DNA from: Mycocentrospora acerina
Taxonomy: Eukaryota > Ascomycota > Dothideomycetes > Pleosporales
Assembly (NCBI GenBank): GCA_022701365.1
Contig: JAKUHH010000389.1
Location: 310,001-374,000 of the forward strand
Reading direction: 5' to 3'
Length of the DNA stretch: 64,000 bases
This document shows positions 45,276-56,286 of the stretch, one piece after another. Both the position numbers and the translations under genes were made by a program. Below the pieces are notes generated by a model, which did no database searches, was not told the origin of the DNA, and saw only the letters and a program-made list of their open reading frames with translations. How positions within the stretch are numbered: position 1 is the stretch's first letter; every line of letters begins with the position of its first letter.

Positions 45276-46948
45276 ATGTTTCTCCCTATTTGCCTCCTTT
45301 CAAGCGTGGTTCCCTACGTGTTCGCCTTGTCGATACCACGTCTTCCTCAGACAAACCACTTCTTAAGCTTTGGTCATGGACAGCAACAACAGCAACCGCT
45401 ACATGACACACTAGACGCGTGGATAGACAGAGAAGAGCATATTTCGCTAGACAAACTTCTTGCCAATGTTGCACCAGGCGGGAGAAACGTCCAAGGCAAA
45501 GGTGTTGCAGATGGCACAGTGATTGCGAGCCCGAGCCAGCACAGCCCAGACTACCTGTACCAATGTTCGCACTCCTCTATACAACCAAACCTCTCTCCCT
45601 ATACTAACAGATTCAAGGGGTTCGCGACGCCGCAATAACCATCAACACCCTCGTGGATCTCTACGCCTCCTCGCCCACCTCTCCCCTCGCCTCCAACATC
45701 TCCACTATTGTCGCAGCCTACTCCTCCCTCCAATACACCATCCAGCACACCTCCAACCCCACTGGCAGTTTCTCCGACCTTTCCGGCCTGGGCGAGCCCA
45801 AGTTCCACGTCGATGGCTCACCCTTTACCGGCTCCTGGGGCCGCCCGCAGCGCGATGGACCCGCTCTGCGTGCTCTAACACTGATGCACTATCTCCGCGA
45901 GTACAACGCGTCGCACCCCGAGATGTGGACGTCGACGGAAGCGGAAGATTTCTTCGCGCCGTACTACACCGCGAGCATGCCTCCGGAGAGCGTAATCAAA
46001 GCTGATTTGGAGTATGTGAGCCACTTTTGGCATCTCCCCGGGTTTGACCTATGGGAGGAGATTCAAGGAATGCACTTCTTCACGCTGATGGTTAGTGCAC
46101 GGAGCTTGCGCGAGGGAAGCCAGTTGGCGACGGTGTTTGAAGACGAGGGCGCAGCAGCGTGGTACAAGCTGCAGGCTGAGCAGATTGAGTTTGTGTTGAA
46201 GGGGTTCTGGGACGGGCGAAAGGGGCACTTGGTTGAGACGCTGGGATCGGATAGGTCGGGACTGGATTGCGGCATCTTGCTTGGGTCGCTACACGGACTG
46301 CCTTTGGAGGAGGACGCGAGCGATACTGCCGTCTTCCCTCCTTGGTCCGACGAGATGCTCGTCACCCTTCTTGCATTGACGCGCGACCAGAGCGCCCGCT
46401 TCCCCATCAACAGCCGCGCTTCCGCCGACGATAACAACGATAACGATGATAACGATGACGATGATGCCTACGACGACAACGACTACGACGACACGACATT
46501 CCCCTTGTCAGGCACCGGCCTCGGCCGCTACCCCGAAGACGTGTACAATGGCTACTCGACGTCCCCCCACGGCGGCAACCCCTGGTTCCTCTGCACCTCC
46601 ACCGCAGCCACAATCCTGTACCGCACATCCACCCACCTACTCTCCACTTCGCGCCTGCACATCTCACCCACCTCGCTCCCCTTTTACAAATCCCTGCTCG
46701 CTACCTCCAGCCTTGACGTCAACCCGGGCACATATACCCCCAGCGACGCGCTTTTCCACTCCGTGATCGAGCGCCTGCGCGACGTGGGCGACGAGTTCCT
46801 CCACACCGTCAAGCAGCACGTGGATGCCCAGGGGTCCATGAGCGAGCAGTTTGACCAGGAAACGGGCTTCATGCGGGGTGCCGAGGATCTGACGTGGAGC
46901 TATGGCGCGTTTTTGGGGGCCGTACGCGCGAGGAAGGGAGGAAATTGA
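45276..46948 (+). CDS. Secreted GH15 glucoamylase without starch-binding domain
   Basis: Exons 45276-45564 and 45618-46948 encode 539 residues. A hydrophobic signal peptide covers about the first 18. After splicing the typical DYLYQWVRDAAITINTLVDLY motif is formed. GH15 landmarks follow: PKFHVDGSPFTGSWGRPQRDGPALR, GFDLWEEIQGMHFFT with the general acid in LWEE, CGILLGSLHG, RYPEDVYNG, GNPWFLCTSTAA and the C-terminal DLTWSYGAFLGA. The enzyme cleaves glucose from the non-reducing ends of starch outside the cell. No CBM20 domain follows. Between the catalytic blocks (about residues 370-395) sits an Asp/Asn-rich stretch encoded by a GAT/GAC/AAC repeat at 46431-46497, which looks like a recent expansion. 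Confidence 0.93.
46431..46497 (+). repeat. GAT/GAC/AAC repeat inside the glucoamylase gene
   Basis: Imperfect triplet repeat in frame, encoding a run of mostly Asp and Asn with two Tyr. It lies in a surface loop position between conserved blocks. Confidence 0.8.
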
Positions 46949-47692
46949 TGACGATTGATTGATTGACGATTGACGACTTATGAATGGAGGATTGGGGGTT
47001 TCTACACTTGTGGTAGCCTGATGTGATTGATTGGATTGGATTGGATAGGATTGGGGAAGAGCTGACTTGCTACGATTCCCAACATGATACCCTCGCTTTG
47101 CGGACCTGATATTTTTACCTTCGTTCTTCTTGTTCTACTAGTTTCTTCTTTCAATAGAAATAAAAGTCCTGCTTAGATACTTCTTCTTCCGATGTTCAAC
47201 ATAGACGTAGCAATATGCATAGCTGACGATCAAAACACTTACCAAAAACACTCTGAATATACTCAAGCATCGAAAATGGTTCATTGACCTAACGTGGGGT
47301 ATATTATAGAATCTGCTCCATGCAGCCTTTCATCTGTCCATCCATCCATCCTCTCCATTCCATTTCACTCCCTCTCAGTCCAAAAAATTGCGTTTTGTCG
47401 TGCACATACATACACACACATGATTACCTGCTCTTTCTCTCCGTCCCATTACGCTCTCTAGATCAATACTAGTAAGACGCGCATACCAAATACCAGAAAA
47501 AATGGTAAAACATATCCTAGCGGAATTTCCTCCTGCTTTTCCCATCCCATCTCCGAGAGAGAAAAAAACGCCTGAACCTTGTTCCTCCAAAATGCTCAAA
47601 CGCAGACACCCAAAAAAGCAGCAGCAACAGATACAGAGAAGAAAGAAAATGACATCAAAGTAGCAAGCACACTGATCTCCTCGGCTCCTCCT
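46949..47692. other. Convergent intergenic region, no gene supported
   Basis: About 740 bp with 3' UTRs of the glucoamylase and F-box-like genes. GATTGATTG-type short repeats occur around 46950-47060. No gene recognised. Confidence 0.6.
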
Positions 47693-49162
47693 CTACATGG
47701 CCGTCCAGCCCCCAATGACGGTGAGGAAACGATCAACCATGTCGATCCAGTCTTGACCGTTGAGCGAGCCAATACGTCGCTTCTCCCATAAGACTTCGAC
47801 GAGTTTCCCTAAGGCCAGTGTCGCATTCTCGCCGGCATCTTTCGTCCCGTCATTACGCACAATCTGCACCTTTCCGCCTGTGAACTTCTCGCTGAGGTCG
47901 ATTCTGAAGCTCGCATCCCCATCTGGCGGGCAATAGTACTCCTCGCGTGCACCGTTGTTCGTCGTGATAGTCGTAGTGCCGGGCTGGAGCTGGATGATGT
48001 GACCGTTCAGGGTGATGCTCTGGGCATGTGTTTTCTTTGGGCGGAACAGCGTGCCACGGACAGACAGGGTGACGATGCGGAGCAGGCGGGCGCCGGTGCC
48101 GAGGCGGATGATCCAGTCTTGGAAGGCTTCGTACATCATCTTGAACTCGACCTTGATGGTCCAGGTGTTGTGGCTGTAGAAGATGGCAAGGGCTTCGGAA
48201 CGCACGAGGCGCGAGACGGAGGCGAGTGGGTGCTGCATCTCGCCGGTAAAGGTGGAGACACAGTAGACGAGGGAGCGGTCGACGACGAGCTTGGAGCAGT
48301 GGCGGTAGATTTGGTGGCGGATCTCTGGGGGAAGAGTGAGGAAGGTTGTAGGGATGTGAGTGCTGGCAGTAGTGGTGGGGCTAGGAAGTGGTGGTTGCTG
48401 TTCTTCGACGCGTTCGAGGTGGATGGTCGTTGGCTCCTGCGAGGCAAGTGCCTGCTGGAAGACGGCCCAGTTTTGCTGCAGCACAGCCTTCTCATCGAGA
48501 TGAAAATTGTTGAGGCTGTGATTCCGTGAATGGGGTACCGAAAGAGCATAGTCCTCTGCTTCCATGCACTCGTCTTCTTCTGCTTTGTCTTTCTCTTCAC
48601 GTTCGTCGTCGCCTTCTCGGGCACACAGCTGCAGCTGCTCCAAGCTTGCCGCATCAGGCAGGCTCAACAGGCTCGCAGGCAACCAGTATTCGGGAGTCGA
48701 GGGAAGCGATGTCGCCTGACTCTCCAGGCCCGCGTCCAGGTCGTCCAGCTCCCGCAATACATCCGAGCCATCCGAGTCGGTGTCGGTGTCCATTTCCATG
48801 GCTGCCGCATCGTCCGTGTAGCCCAGGCTGTTATACCGGGCCATCTTGGGCGGCAGCTCATGCGACGGCGAGCTGGGCGAGGGCAGCTGTGTCGCCGAGC
48901 GCTTACACGAGTGCCGCGAGCGAGAACTAGGCCGGCGTCTGGCGGGATCCAGGACGCGTACCACGGCCATGTTCATCTTGCGTCCACGCGCCTGCTCTGC
49001 TCCGCTGTCCTCGCCCTCGGCCGAAGCACCGTCGCAGAGCCCACAGCTCGTCGTCTGCACGCTGGTGTCGAGCGCCTGGAGCTTGGGCGAGCGGGCCTTC
49101 ATGGCCTCGGCGTCGTCAGGTGGCGTCTGGCCGGTGACGGAGTATCGGCGCTGTGTGACCAT
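47693..49162 (-). CDS. F-box-like/2EXR-type fungal protein
   Basis: A single-exon frame of 489 residues from the Met of MVTQRRYSVTG at 49162; the frame is open a further 78 codons to 49396, but that part is Pro/Thr-rich and looks like 5' UTR. The first half is disordered, with acidic (DTDTDSDGSD) and basic blocks. Near residue 280 is FLTLPPEIRHQIYRHC, the F-box-like start of a common Dothideomycete family, followed by LASVSRLVRSEALAIFYSHNTW, again typical of that family. Such proteins are presumed to be substrate adaptors of SCF ubiquitin ligases, but many lack experimental support. The C-terminal 150 residues are an alpha/beta domain I do not recognise. Confidence 0.82.
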   Translation of the reverse strand: MVTQRRYSVTGQTPPDDAEAMKARSPKLQALDTSVQTTSCGLCDGASAEGEDSGAEQARGRKMNMAVVRVLDPARRRPSSRSRHSCKRSATQLPSPSSPSHELPPKMARYNSLGYTDDAAAMEMDTDTDSDGSDVLRELDDLDAGLESQATSLPSTPEYWLPASLLSLPDAASLEQLQLCAREGDDEREEKDKAEEDECMEAEDYALSVPHSRNHSLNNFHLDEKAVLQQNWAVFQQALASQEPTTIHLERVEEQQPPLPSPTTTASTHIPTTFLTLPPEIRHQIYRHCSKLVVDRSLVYCVSTFTGEMQHPLASVSRLVRSEALAIFYSHNTWTIKVEFKMMYEAFQDWIIRLGTGARLLRIVTLSVRGTLFRPKKTHAQSITLNGHIIQLQPGTTTITTNNGAREEYYCPPDGDASFRIDLSEKFTGGKVQIVRNDGTKDAGENATLALGKLVEVLWEKRRIGSLNGQDWIDMVDRFLTVIGGWTAM

Positions 49163-49975
49163 GGTGAAGGGAGAAAGCGGAGTGGTTGGTGGTGTCAGGG
49201 TCGGGATTAGTGTGGGCGTCGATGTCGATGTCCAAGTCGGGATCAGGGCGAGGGGGGAAGGCAACCAGGGAGGGCGATGGTGAGATGTCAGGGCACAGGC
49301 TCCTCTGCGCGTCGCCCACCAATGCGTGGCAGGCTGCAAAGTCGCAGACGCGTGCAAGGACGAGGCTTGCGGGGTGCAGGCGGGTACGAAGGGCAAGTGG
49401 GGAAAGCGGTGCGATCGGTATCAGTCTATCGATTAACTAGCCGCCCAGCAGATTCAAGGGCCCAGGACAAAGATGGCAGATGAGCAAGCGAGCGAGCGGC
49501 GGCGTCTGCACGGGTGGGAGAGGGTAAGCAGGCGGAGGTGAAGCTGGCGTCGACGAGGGAGACTCTGCGTATCAGAGTAGCACGGCGTTTCATGTCGCCA
49601 AGGGTAATCTCGACATGCGACACTGCAAATCTATCACTTGGGAATCAATGCTCGCCCAACCCTGGCCAATCTTGCGACTTGCAGGCGATCACGACCCTGG
49701 CTCAAAGGATCACCGTGGGCCGTGTGCCGTTGACGACAACACCAACGTCGACTTTGCTCCCGACAACGTTGAAATTGCGATAATCGTGTTTTTCTTTGAA
49801 CAATGGGGAAAAACAAAAACAGCAGACCAAGTTCTGTTGAAGAACCCCTAGAAACTCCCGACCTTGATCAATTTAAGTCCTCCTCTCACAAAGAGCCAGC
49901 CCTGTTGAAGTGGTGCTCAGTCTTCCCCCCCCTCTCTCTCTTTATCACTCCCCCTCATACGACCTCGCGACTCAC
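49163..49975. other. Intergenic region, no gene supported
   Basis: About 810 bp upstream of the F-box-like gene and downstream of the GNAT gene. Contains the possible N-terminal extension up to 49396. Nothing else recognised. Confidence 0.55.
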
Positions 49976-50862
49976 TTACAGCACACTCACCTGCTTCTCC
50001 CGCGGGACAGGCTCTCTTACCATAATGTCCAGCGGGATGGTCTTCTCACCACGCTGCAGATGAATCGTGCGAGTCACTTCGAACCCAAACTTACGGTAGA
50101 TGGCTGGGTTGGCCGCGTTGCTCGACTCGAGATAGCAGGCTCTACCCTCACTGTCCGCCACCTTGGTCACATGTTCAATGAGCTTCCGCGCGTGTCCCTT
50201 ACCGCGTCCGCTGGGGCGTGTGCCCAGGTACACAAGGTACCACACGTCGTTTTCGCGCTCGTTGAGAGTCATGTGCATGGTGTCGTGGAGGAGGGGCAAG
50301 AACTCGTCGAAGAAGCGACGCTTACCCTCGCCCGAGAGGCGGTAGTTGAGACGCCACATGCCGCTACGAAACATGGTCAAGTAGTCATCCATGTTCTGGC
50401 CCGGTGGCATCCTGTCGTATATATCAGCCTGGTCATCCCAACAAAAAGTATACCATGGGTGAGTGCTTACCACAACGCAACCGCCTCAAAGTCTCCTACC
50501 GTCGTCACCATTCCCTTGAGGATGTGAGCATACGTAATGTACTCGAGAATCTCGACGTGCAGCGCCCACTTCTCCTCATCAGTCCATTGCTCACGATCAG
50601 GCACGTCAACAAAGTAACGAGCAACATCGTCCTCGGCAAAAGCTTCAGCCAAACATGCAGCCGCCAGTTTATACTCTTCAGCCGTGACAAGGCGAACACC
50701 GCCAGTCAGCTGAGGCACATGAGCAGTGGAGTCCTGCTTGAAGAGTTTGAAACTGGTGGGCACATCATTGACTAGAGCATTGGCCGACTTCAAGGCTGAC
50801 TTCGGTTCAACAAAGCTAACATTGCAAGCAATGGGTGCGACTGGTGCGAATGCTTTCGCCAT
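49976..50862 (-). CDS. GNAT-family N-acetyltransferase
   Basis: Minus-strand exons 50471-50862 and 49976-50411 encode 275 residues. The intron is GT-AG and splicing gives ALWMPPGQNMDDYLTMF. The acetyl-CoA-binding loop of GNAT motif A is visible as LVYLGTRPSGRGKGHARKLIEHV, followed by CYLESSNAANPAIYRKFGFEV, which corresponds to motif B. The N-terminal 60 residues are variable. The organisation (substrate domain with W-rich MPPG motif, then motif A near residue 200) resembles a broad group of fungal GNATs with no defined substrate. I cannot say whether it modifies proteins or small molecules. Confidence 0.9.
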
Positions 50863-52428
50863 GATTGTGGGTTGCTCGGTAAGCTTCTACTAGTATTCAG
50901 GTGGGATCTGCCGCTTCGTTTGATAATCGGAACAATCGTATACGCCAGCGTGAAGATTATCTCGTTGATTGGCGGCGCAGTGCCGGGGAGATCAGGAGTT
51001 ACTTGAACGTACGAGTTTCAGAGTAAGTAGTCTTCAAGTTCAAATACTACTACTACTATCATCGCTATTAGCATACTTGCAAAAATGTAGCACCTGAATC
51101 AAAGAAGAGCCATGGCTCCAGATTGCCTCTCTTTGCTTGTTTACCTTTTCGTACTCGATAATTGATTATGTTCGGCTGGGCGAGTGCTGTCTCCCGTATG
51201 TACTTTAGAAAGCTGAGATCTCGAGACTGTTTCGACTCGAGAAGGGTAGCGTAGGGAGGTGAATGCTTGACGTGAATCAACCGACATCAATGGGTGAGGC
51301 TGGCAGGCCGCCTTAAAAATGAGTCTGGGGTTGAAGGAGATGCAACCGACGATCGGCTTCTCCTTGTGTTGGCAGTACGCACAGCCGGTTTTTCGATGTG
51401 CAGCCTCGTGCGTGTATCGAAGATTAGAGAGTGGAGTGGATGGTCCAGCAAATCCCGGACTTGCTTCTTGACTGGCTTGACGTCTTGTCACAAGACTAGT
51501 AGCAGCACAGCTGTACGCCCGCTTAGCGAAGCGTGTACGTCAAGAGAACCTTGCGTATCGTGTAGGCTGGGCGTGCGTAGTAGCTGCAGGAAGGGTGTGT
51601 ATATGTATAGATGACGTGGGGAAATAATGCAAGAGTAGGTAGACACTTGTGTAAAGTATGAGGAAAGGTGACGGAAGAGTAGAAGGGGAGTGTGAGTGTG
51701 TGTTCCTTTACAGTGTACCGAGACAAAGATGGGGTACAGACGCTGATATACTTCCGCCCTTACCCATGTAACCATCCAGAGCCACACAGATAGAGGTGGA
51801 GTCCATGCAGCGGGAGCTACCACAGTAGCACCGGCTCGTCCAGTTGGACGTTCATTGTTATCAACGTCCGGCATCACTCAGCCTCACTTTCGGATGGCGG
51901 CGGTTCAGCCTCGCTAACATATTGCAGTCTGACGAATCGTTTAGGAACTTCATGTACGCCCTCATGTGCAAGACAACAAAGCAAATCTTGTTATCATCGC
52001 AGAAGAGGGCAGGGTGTGGCGTTCGTGAGAAAGTGTGGGGAGAACAAGAAGTTAGCCAAGCGTCGCATGTACTTGCTGCATTCGGTAAGCCGCCAACGTA
52101 TTCTCGTTCCTTCCAGATGTCCATATTGTCAATCGTCCGAAATCCCTCCGCGATGTGATTGATCGGATTGGATCTCCTGCCACTTGTGCAACAATGGATC
52201 GTCTGTCACGCGTGACGTCTTTGGTCACCGGGAGACACCGAGAGAAGAGTGACAGTCAGACAACGTGCTCGATAAGAGATTGGTGATTGATGGTTGGATC
52301 AAATCGCAGAAATGGTATTTATTACTATGCATAAACCGCGTCACTCTGATCCTCCCCTTGCTCGAAGAAATTATCCTTCCAAGCGCACTCAAGATATCTT
52401 TTATCGCAACTAACAAGCACATCAGGCA
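50863..52428. other. Intergenic region, no gene supported
   Basis: About 1.57 kb between the GNAT start (minus) and IDI1 3' end (minus). Several small frames on both strands (51141-51491, 51488-51877, 51844-52158) overlap each other and are not recognised. Confidence 0.55.
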
Positions 52429-53346
52429 CTACATTCGCCGAATCTCCGTCTCGCCCATGTACTTTTCCAGGCCAGAGTTGAGGTGGTTCCACCACTCGTA
52501 CAGCATGCTCTCGCAAATCAGTTTGAACCACGGCGTGAACTTGAGCGACTTGTCCGTGAACATGGTTTTCAGATCCTCCTGGCTGACCCAACGCGAATCG
52601 CGGGCTTCGTTGGGGTTGACATCCAGGTCAACGTCGGCCTTGATAAACAGAATGTAGTCAACTACGATAACGTCAGTCTATTTTTTGACGACAACTTGCG
52701 TGCTGTCTAAACTCACTCTCATGCTCGCCCCACTTGCCGTCGCTAGGCGACTTGTAGTGTATCCGTGTTAGAAACTTGAAGTCATCAATAGGCACCTGCT
52801 CAGGCTTGATGCCCAGTTCGTGTTCTAGCTTGCGCACAGCAGCACGACGCACGCCCTGCACTGATGCTTCGAGTCCAACACCAGTCTCTCCAGGTATACC
52901 GAGGGGGTGAGAGCAGCATGTGTTCGTCCACATGTCCGGGAAAGTGATCTTTTCAGTTGCGCGCTGCTGGAGAAGGAGACGGTCTTGGGAGTCGAAGAGG
53001 AAGACAGAGAAGGCGCGGTGAAGAAGACCTCGGTCAATGTTTTCCATGAGGTGGCCTACATCGTGTTAGCCATGAGAATCCTTCGTTGCCCTGCTGTAAT
53101 CCACAGTCCCAGCCACTTACACAGCTTCTTGGTCGCGCTGCCAATGGGAATATCGTCATTGTCCAGTACAATGCACACCTCATCCATCAGACGTATCTGC
53201 TCTTCATCGTATCCCTCCAACGCGCTGTCGCTGGTGGCCGAGTTGTGCGAGCCGCCAATAAGCGTGGTGTTGACTTCGGGGAAGAGACGCAGTACATTCT
53301 CTGCTGTAATGGCAGGTTGCTCAGTGACCGTCACGGTGGAGCTCAT
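52429..53346 (-). CDS. IDI1: Isopentenyl-diphosphate delta-isomerase (type I, Nudix)
   Basis: Minus-strand exons 53121-53346, 52717-53055 and 52429-52661 encode 265 residues. Type I IDI motifs are intact: DEVCIVLDNDDIPIGSATK near the start, LHRAFSVFLFD, the catalytic cysteine in TNTCCSHPLG, the Nudix helix region AAVRKLEHELGI, and the metal/catalytic glutamate in KWGEHEIDYILF. It interconverts IPP and DMAPP, feeding ergosterol and other isoprenoids; probably cytosolic or peroxisomal. The splice junctions restore KLCHLMENIDRGLLHRAF and WGEHEIDYILF. Length and ending (YMGETEIRRM-like) fit fungal Idi1. Confidence 0.96.
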
Positions 53347-53913
53347 ATTTGCGGTTCAGTCAGGCGAGGTGAGTTGAGAGTCGATGCGTTTGACAGAAGA
53401 GAACCTCAAGTTGTGGCAATAGCTGGAAAATAAGGGCAGCGCAACGGCCCCTCCCCTGGCGATCATGGACCCTGAATGCGCACGTGCGCTGTTCAGCTTC
53501 GGCGGGGTGCTCTTCCGCGGTGAGACAGCTCTGCGTCCTCGCATGTCCCAACTTGACGGCTCGGACAAAAATTTTGGATTTACCTAATACAACTCTATCC
53601 GAATGAGGATGTTTCTGCGAATTAAATCACCGCCCGAAATTCTAAGACGCAATCTCACAAAATCTTGATGACAATCTTTGTCTGCCATCCCTTCGACTAG
53701 GGATTCCTACTTTAAAAATAGCAGTTCAAGTGATTGTGATTTATTTGATAATCACGCATTCTATGTCCCATATTGAGAGAGCGAATGTAATCTATGTGCT
53801 ACTTTGAGAAGTTCCAAATTGATTCCTATAGCCCATATCAAGTTGCCTCAAAGATCGTTCTACATCTAAGTTATCCTAGCACACCTCTAAAGCATGAAAC
53901 ATATCGATCTCCT
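53347..53913. other. Intergenic region, AT-rich toward the NLR gene
   Basis: About 570 bp. The part from 53570 onward becomes AT-rich and carries no recognisable feature; it leads into the 3' end of the HET/NB-ARC/TPR gene. Confidence 0.55.
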
Positions 53914-56286
53914 TCATTCGCTATCCTGCTCACTCTCTAGGTTCCATTCTTCTAGAGCTTTCAGTGACAACATCGTGTCAGGATGCTGAGATCCAAGAAC
54001 TTTTTCTTGCAATAGAAAACATCCCACTATCATTAAAATTGCCATGTCCTGATAACCTTGGTATTTTAACATAAATGCAAGGTTAGACATGCTAGTCAGC
54101 GTGTCTGGATGCTCATCTCCAAGCACCCTCTTCTCTGTCTCTAGCACCTGCACTTGTAGCTTCTCTGCCTCCTTCCACTGGCCCTGGTTCCAGTATGTTA
54201 ACGCAAGATTAGACATGCTAGTCAGCGTGGAAGGATGATCATCTCCAAGCACCCTCTTCCTTGTCTCTAGCATCTGCACCTGTAACTCCTCTGCTTCCTT
54301 CCACCGCCCGTCACTATATAGCGTCATGGCACATTTCCATGTTAGGTCAGTCTTGTCTTTGCTATCTTTTTCGGTAAGACTATGTGATAGAGCCTGCTTA
54401 GCATGCGGTAGCAGTCGTCTCCACTTGCTTCTATTTATGTGATCATCGTCTGGGAACACCTCGACTAAACGTGTGATAGCTTTTTGAGACCATTCTTCCA
54501 GCCTCCCTTGATTCTGAAGCCATTTCTGTATAGCTAGATGTACTAGCCGATGTAGATCGAGCGCGGATTCAGCAGGTCGTCTTGTGACAAGCGCAAAGCT
54601 CTGAAGGATTTGTACCGTATCTTCTGTTTTTAAGGCTGTTCCCAAAAAGTTAATTGGAATGTCCTTGCTATCTACGCAAGCAGCGAGAAACAGACAATTA
54701 GCTGCCAGAGAGTAATTATCGTGGATGTAATCCAGCGAGATGAGCAATGTTGCAGCTATTGCACTTTCTGTTCGATATACCTGTAGCTTGTCTTCTGATG
54801 ATCCGCTGCTGAGATCGACAGCTTCTTCTTTTTTCTTGATGAGTTGCATTCGGTAGTCGTGTAGAGTAGTTTTTGTGTTATTTTTAACAAATGCTGCTGC
54901 TTGGACGATTGCTAGCGGGAGATATGATAATTCTCTCAGCAGAAGTGTGGCCTCCTGGCGCTCACTTCCTGAAAAGCATGTATTCAGATGTTTTTCTAAC
55001 ATCCTTTGGGATATTTCTGGGGTCATTTCCTGTAATTCGATTATGTTTTGTGATCCTAGAGTTTGAGCTATGTAATTGCTGACTGTTGTAAAGACAGTAG
55101 ATCCTAAACCAGACTGTGGTAGGTAATCGACCAAGTTGGTAGCTCTAGTTATAGACGATTTCGTCGAACCCAATTGCGGGTCATCGGTGTTGTCATAAAT
55201 AAGCAGCCATTTCCCTGCACTTTCCTCGCTCAGATGAAGTTTCACCAGCTGCTTAACATCGTTTTTTTCATCATTCCAACCAGGAATATCGAGCTTCTGG
55301 GCGATACTTGAATACGCTTGATGGAAACTGTCCATGTTGCCTGCATCGACCCAGAAGACTGCGTAGTCCTTGCGCAATTTTCTTGTTCTGTGTGCAAGCT
55401 CAAGAGCTAGCTGCGATTTCCCAGTTCCTCCTGGCCCTGTTATGGCTAGTATTGCAGTATGCACGCCTCCGAAGAGTTTTTCTTCTAGTTCAGCGAGTTG
55501 TGGCTCCCGGCCAACGAATCTATCGTTCTGGGAAAACGGAATGATGCATGGAATATTCTTAGTTGCTTGCAATTCAGACATGAGTCTTGCCATTGTCTTT
55601 TCCTTTCCCTCATTGTATGAGACATACATAGAAATACCTAGTATTCCAAGTAAGCAATATGCACTGTCTTCTTCTTCACCTGTTTCACGGTTTTTGGCCC
55701 ATGCGATTTGGTCGGACGTGGTGAATTCGTCTAAGCAGTCGCTGCGCAACGCTTTGATTGGAATGCCGGTTATCTCATTTACCAGCTTCTCAAGGGATCT
55801 TTTATCGCCAATCTTCTGACCTTCGCAGGAGAAGAAGTCGACTGATGCTGGAGCGATAAGTTCTTGAAGTGTCCATCCTCGAGTGAACCAATTGCTTGCT
55901 CGAAAGGATGCCTCCCAAGCACTTTGCTGAATTGTCTCCGTCGTATTAGATACTGAAACATCCGATAGGAATACGTAGCATTTTGCCGCATCTTTATACC
56001 AGCGAAACATTGAGTTGATTGAACTAGAACGTTCACGGTGATTCCATTTGTCAATACAACATGCGTCGATCCAGATGTATTGCAGCTGATCTTGGGCAGC
56101 CTGTTTGATGCAGAACTCAATCTTCCGATAGCCTTTCTTCTTTGTATAGGAATCATCCCCTAGATCTTCAAACAGAATCTCTTCGTCCTCCCATCTGTGT
56201 GAAAGAATAGCATATGGCGGAACAGTCTTTGTAGTAAAGTTCGTCAAGACTAGTTTTCCAGAATCGTTAAAGTGAAGAAGTCGCAT
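53914..56286 (-). CDS. Fungal NLR-type protein: HET domain, NB-ARC-like NTPase, TPR repeats
   Basis: A single-exon frame of 790 residues from the Met of MRLLHFNDSG at 56286 (a further Met lies at 56370). The HET domain occupies about 1-230: YAILSHRWEDEEILFEDL, IWIDACCIDK, RGWTLQELIAPASVDFF. The NTPase follows with the Walker A loop GPGGTGKSQ at about 284-292, LLIYDNTDD as Walker B and the downstream LSYLPLAIVQAAAFV motif of NB-ARC proteins. The last 150 residues hold about three kinesin-light-chain-type TPRs; the two central ones share GRWKEAEELQVQMLE/GQWKEAEKLQVQVLE and VLGDDHPSTLTSMSNLA/VLGDEHPDTLTSMSNLA. This architecture belongs to fungal incompatibility and innate-immunity-like receptors that trigger cell death. 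The ligand is unknown. Frame intact, no breaks seen. Confidence 0.93.
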   Translation of the reverse strand: MRLLHFNDSGKLVLTNFTTKTVPPYAILSHRWEDEEILFEDLGDDSYTKKKGYRKIEFCIKQAAQDQLQYIWIDACCIDKWNHRERSSSINSMFRWYKDAAKCYVFLSDVSVSNTTETIQQSAWEASFRASNWFTRGWTLQELIAPASVDFFSCEGQKIGDKRSLEKLVNEITGIPIKALRSDCLDEFTTSDQIAWAKNRETGEEEDSAYCLLGILGISMYVSYNEGKEKTMARLMSELQATKNIPCIIPFSQNDRFVGREPQLAELEEKLFGGVHTAILAITGPGGTGKSQLALELAHRTRKLRKDYAVFWVDAGNMDSFHQAYSSIAQKLDIPGWNDEKNDVKQLVKLHLSEESAGKWLLIYDNTDDPQLGSTKSSITRATNLVDYLPQSGLGSTVFTTVSNYIAQTLGSQNIIELQEMTPEISQRMLEKHLNTCFSGSERQEATLLLRELSYLPLAIVQAAAFVKNNTKTTLHDYRMQLIKKKEEAVDLSSGSSEDKLQVYRTESAIAATLLISLDYIHDNYSLAANCLFLAACVDSKDIPINFLGTALKTEDTVQILQSFALVTRRPAESALDLHRLVHLAIQKWLQNQGRLEEWSQKAITRLVEVFPDDDHINRSKWRRLLPHAKQALSHSLTEKDSKDKTDLTWKCAMTLYSDGRWKEAEELQVQMLETRKRVLGDDHPSTLTSMSNLALTYWNQGQWKEAEKLQVQVLETEKRVLGDEHPDTLTSMSNLAFMLKYQGYQDMAILMIVGCFLLQEKVLGSQHPDTMLSLKALEEWNLESEQDSE

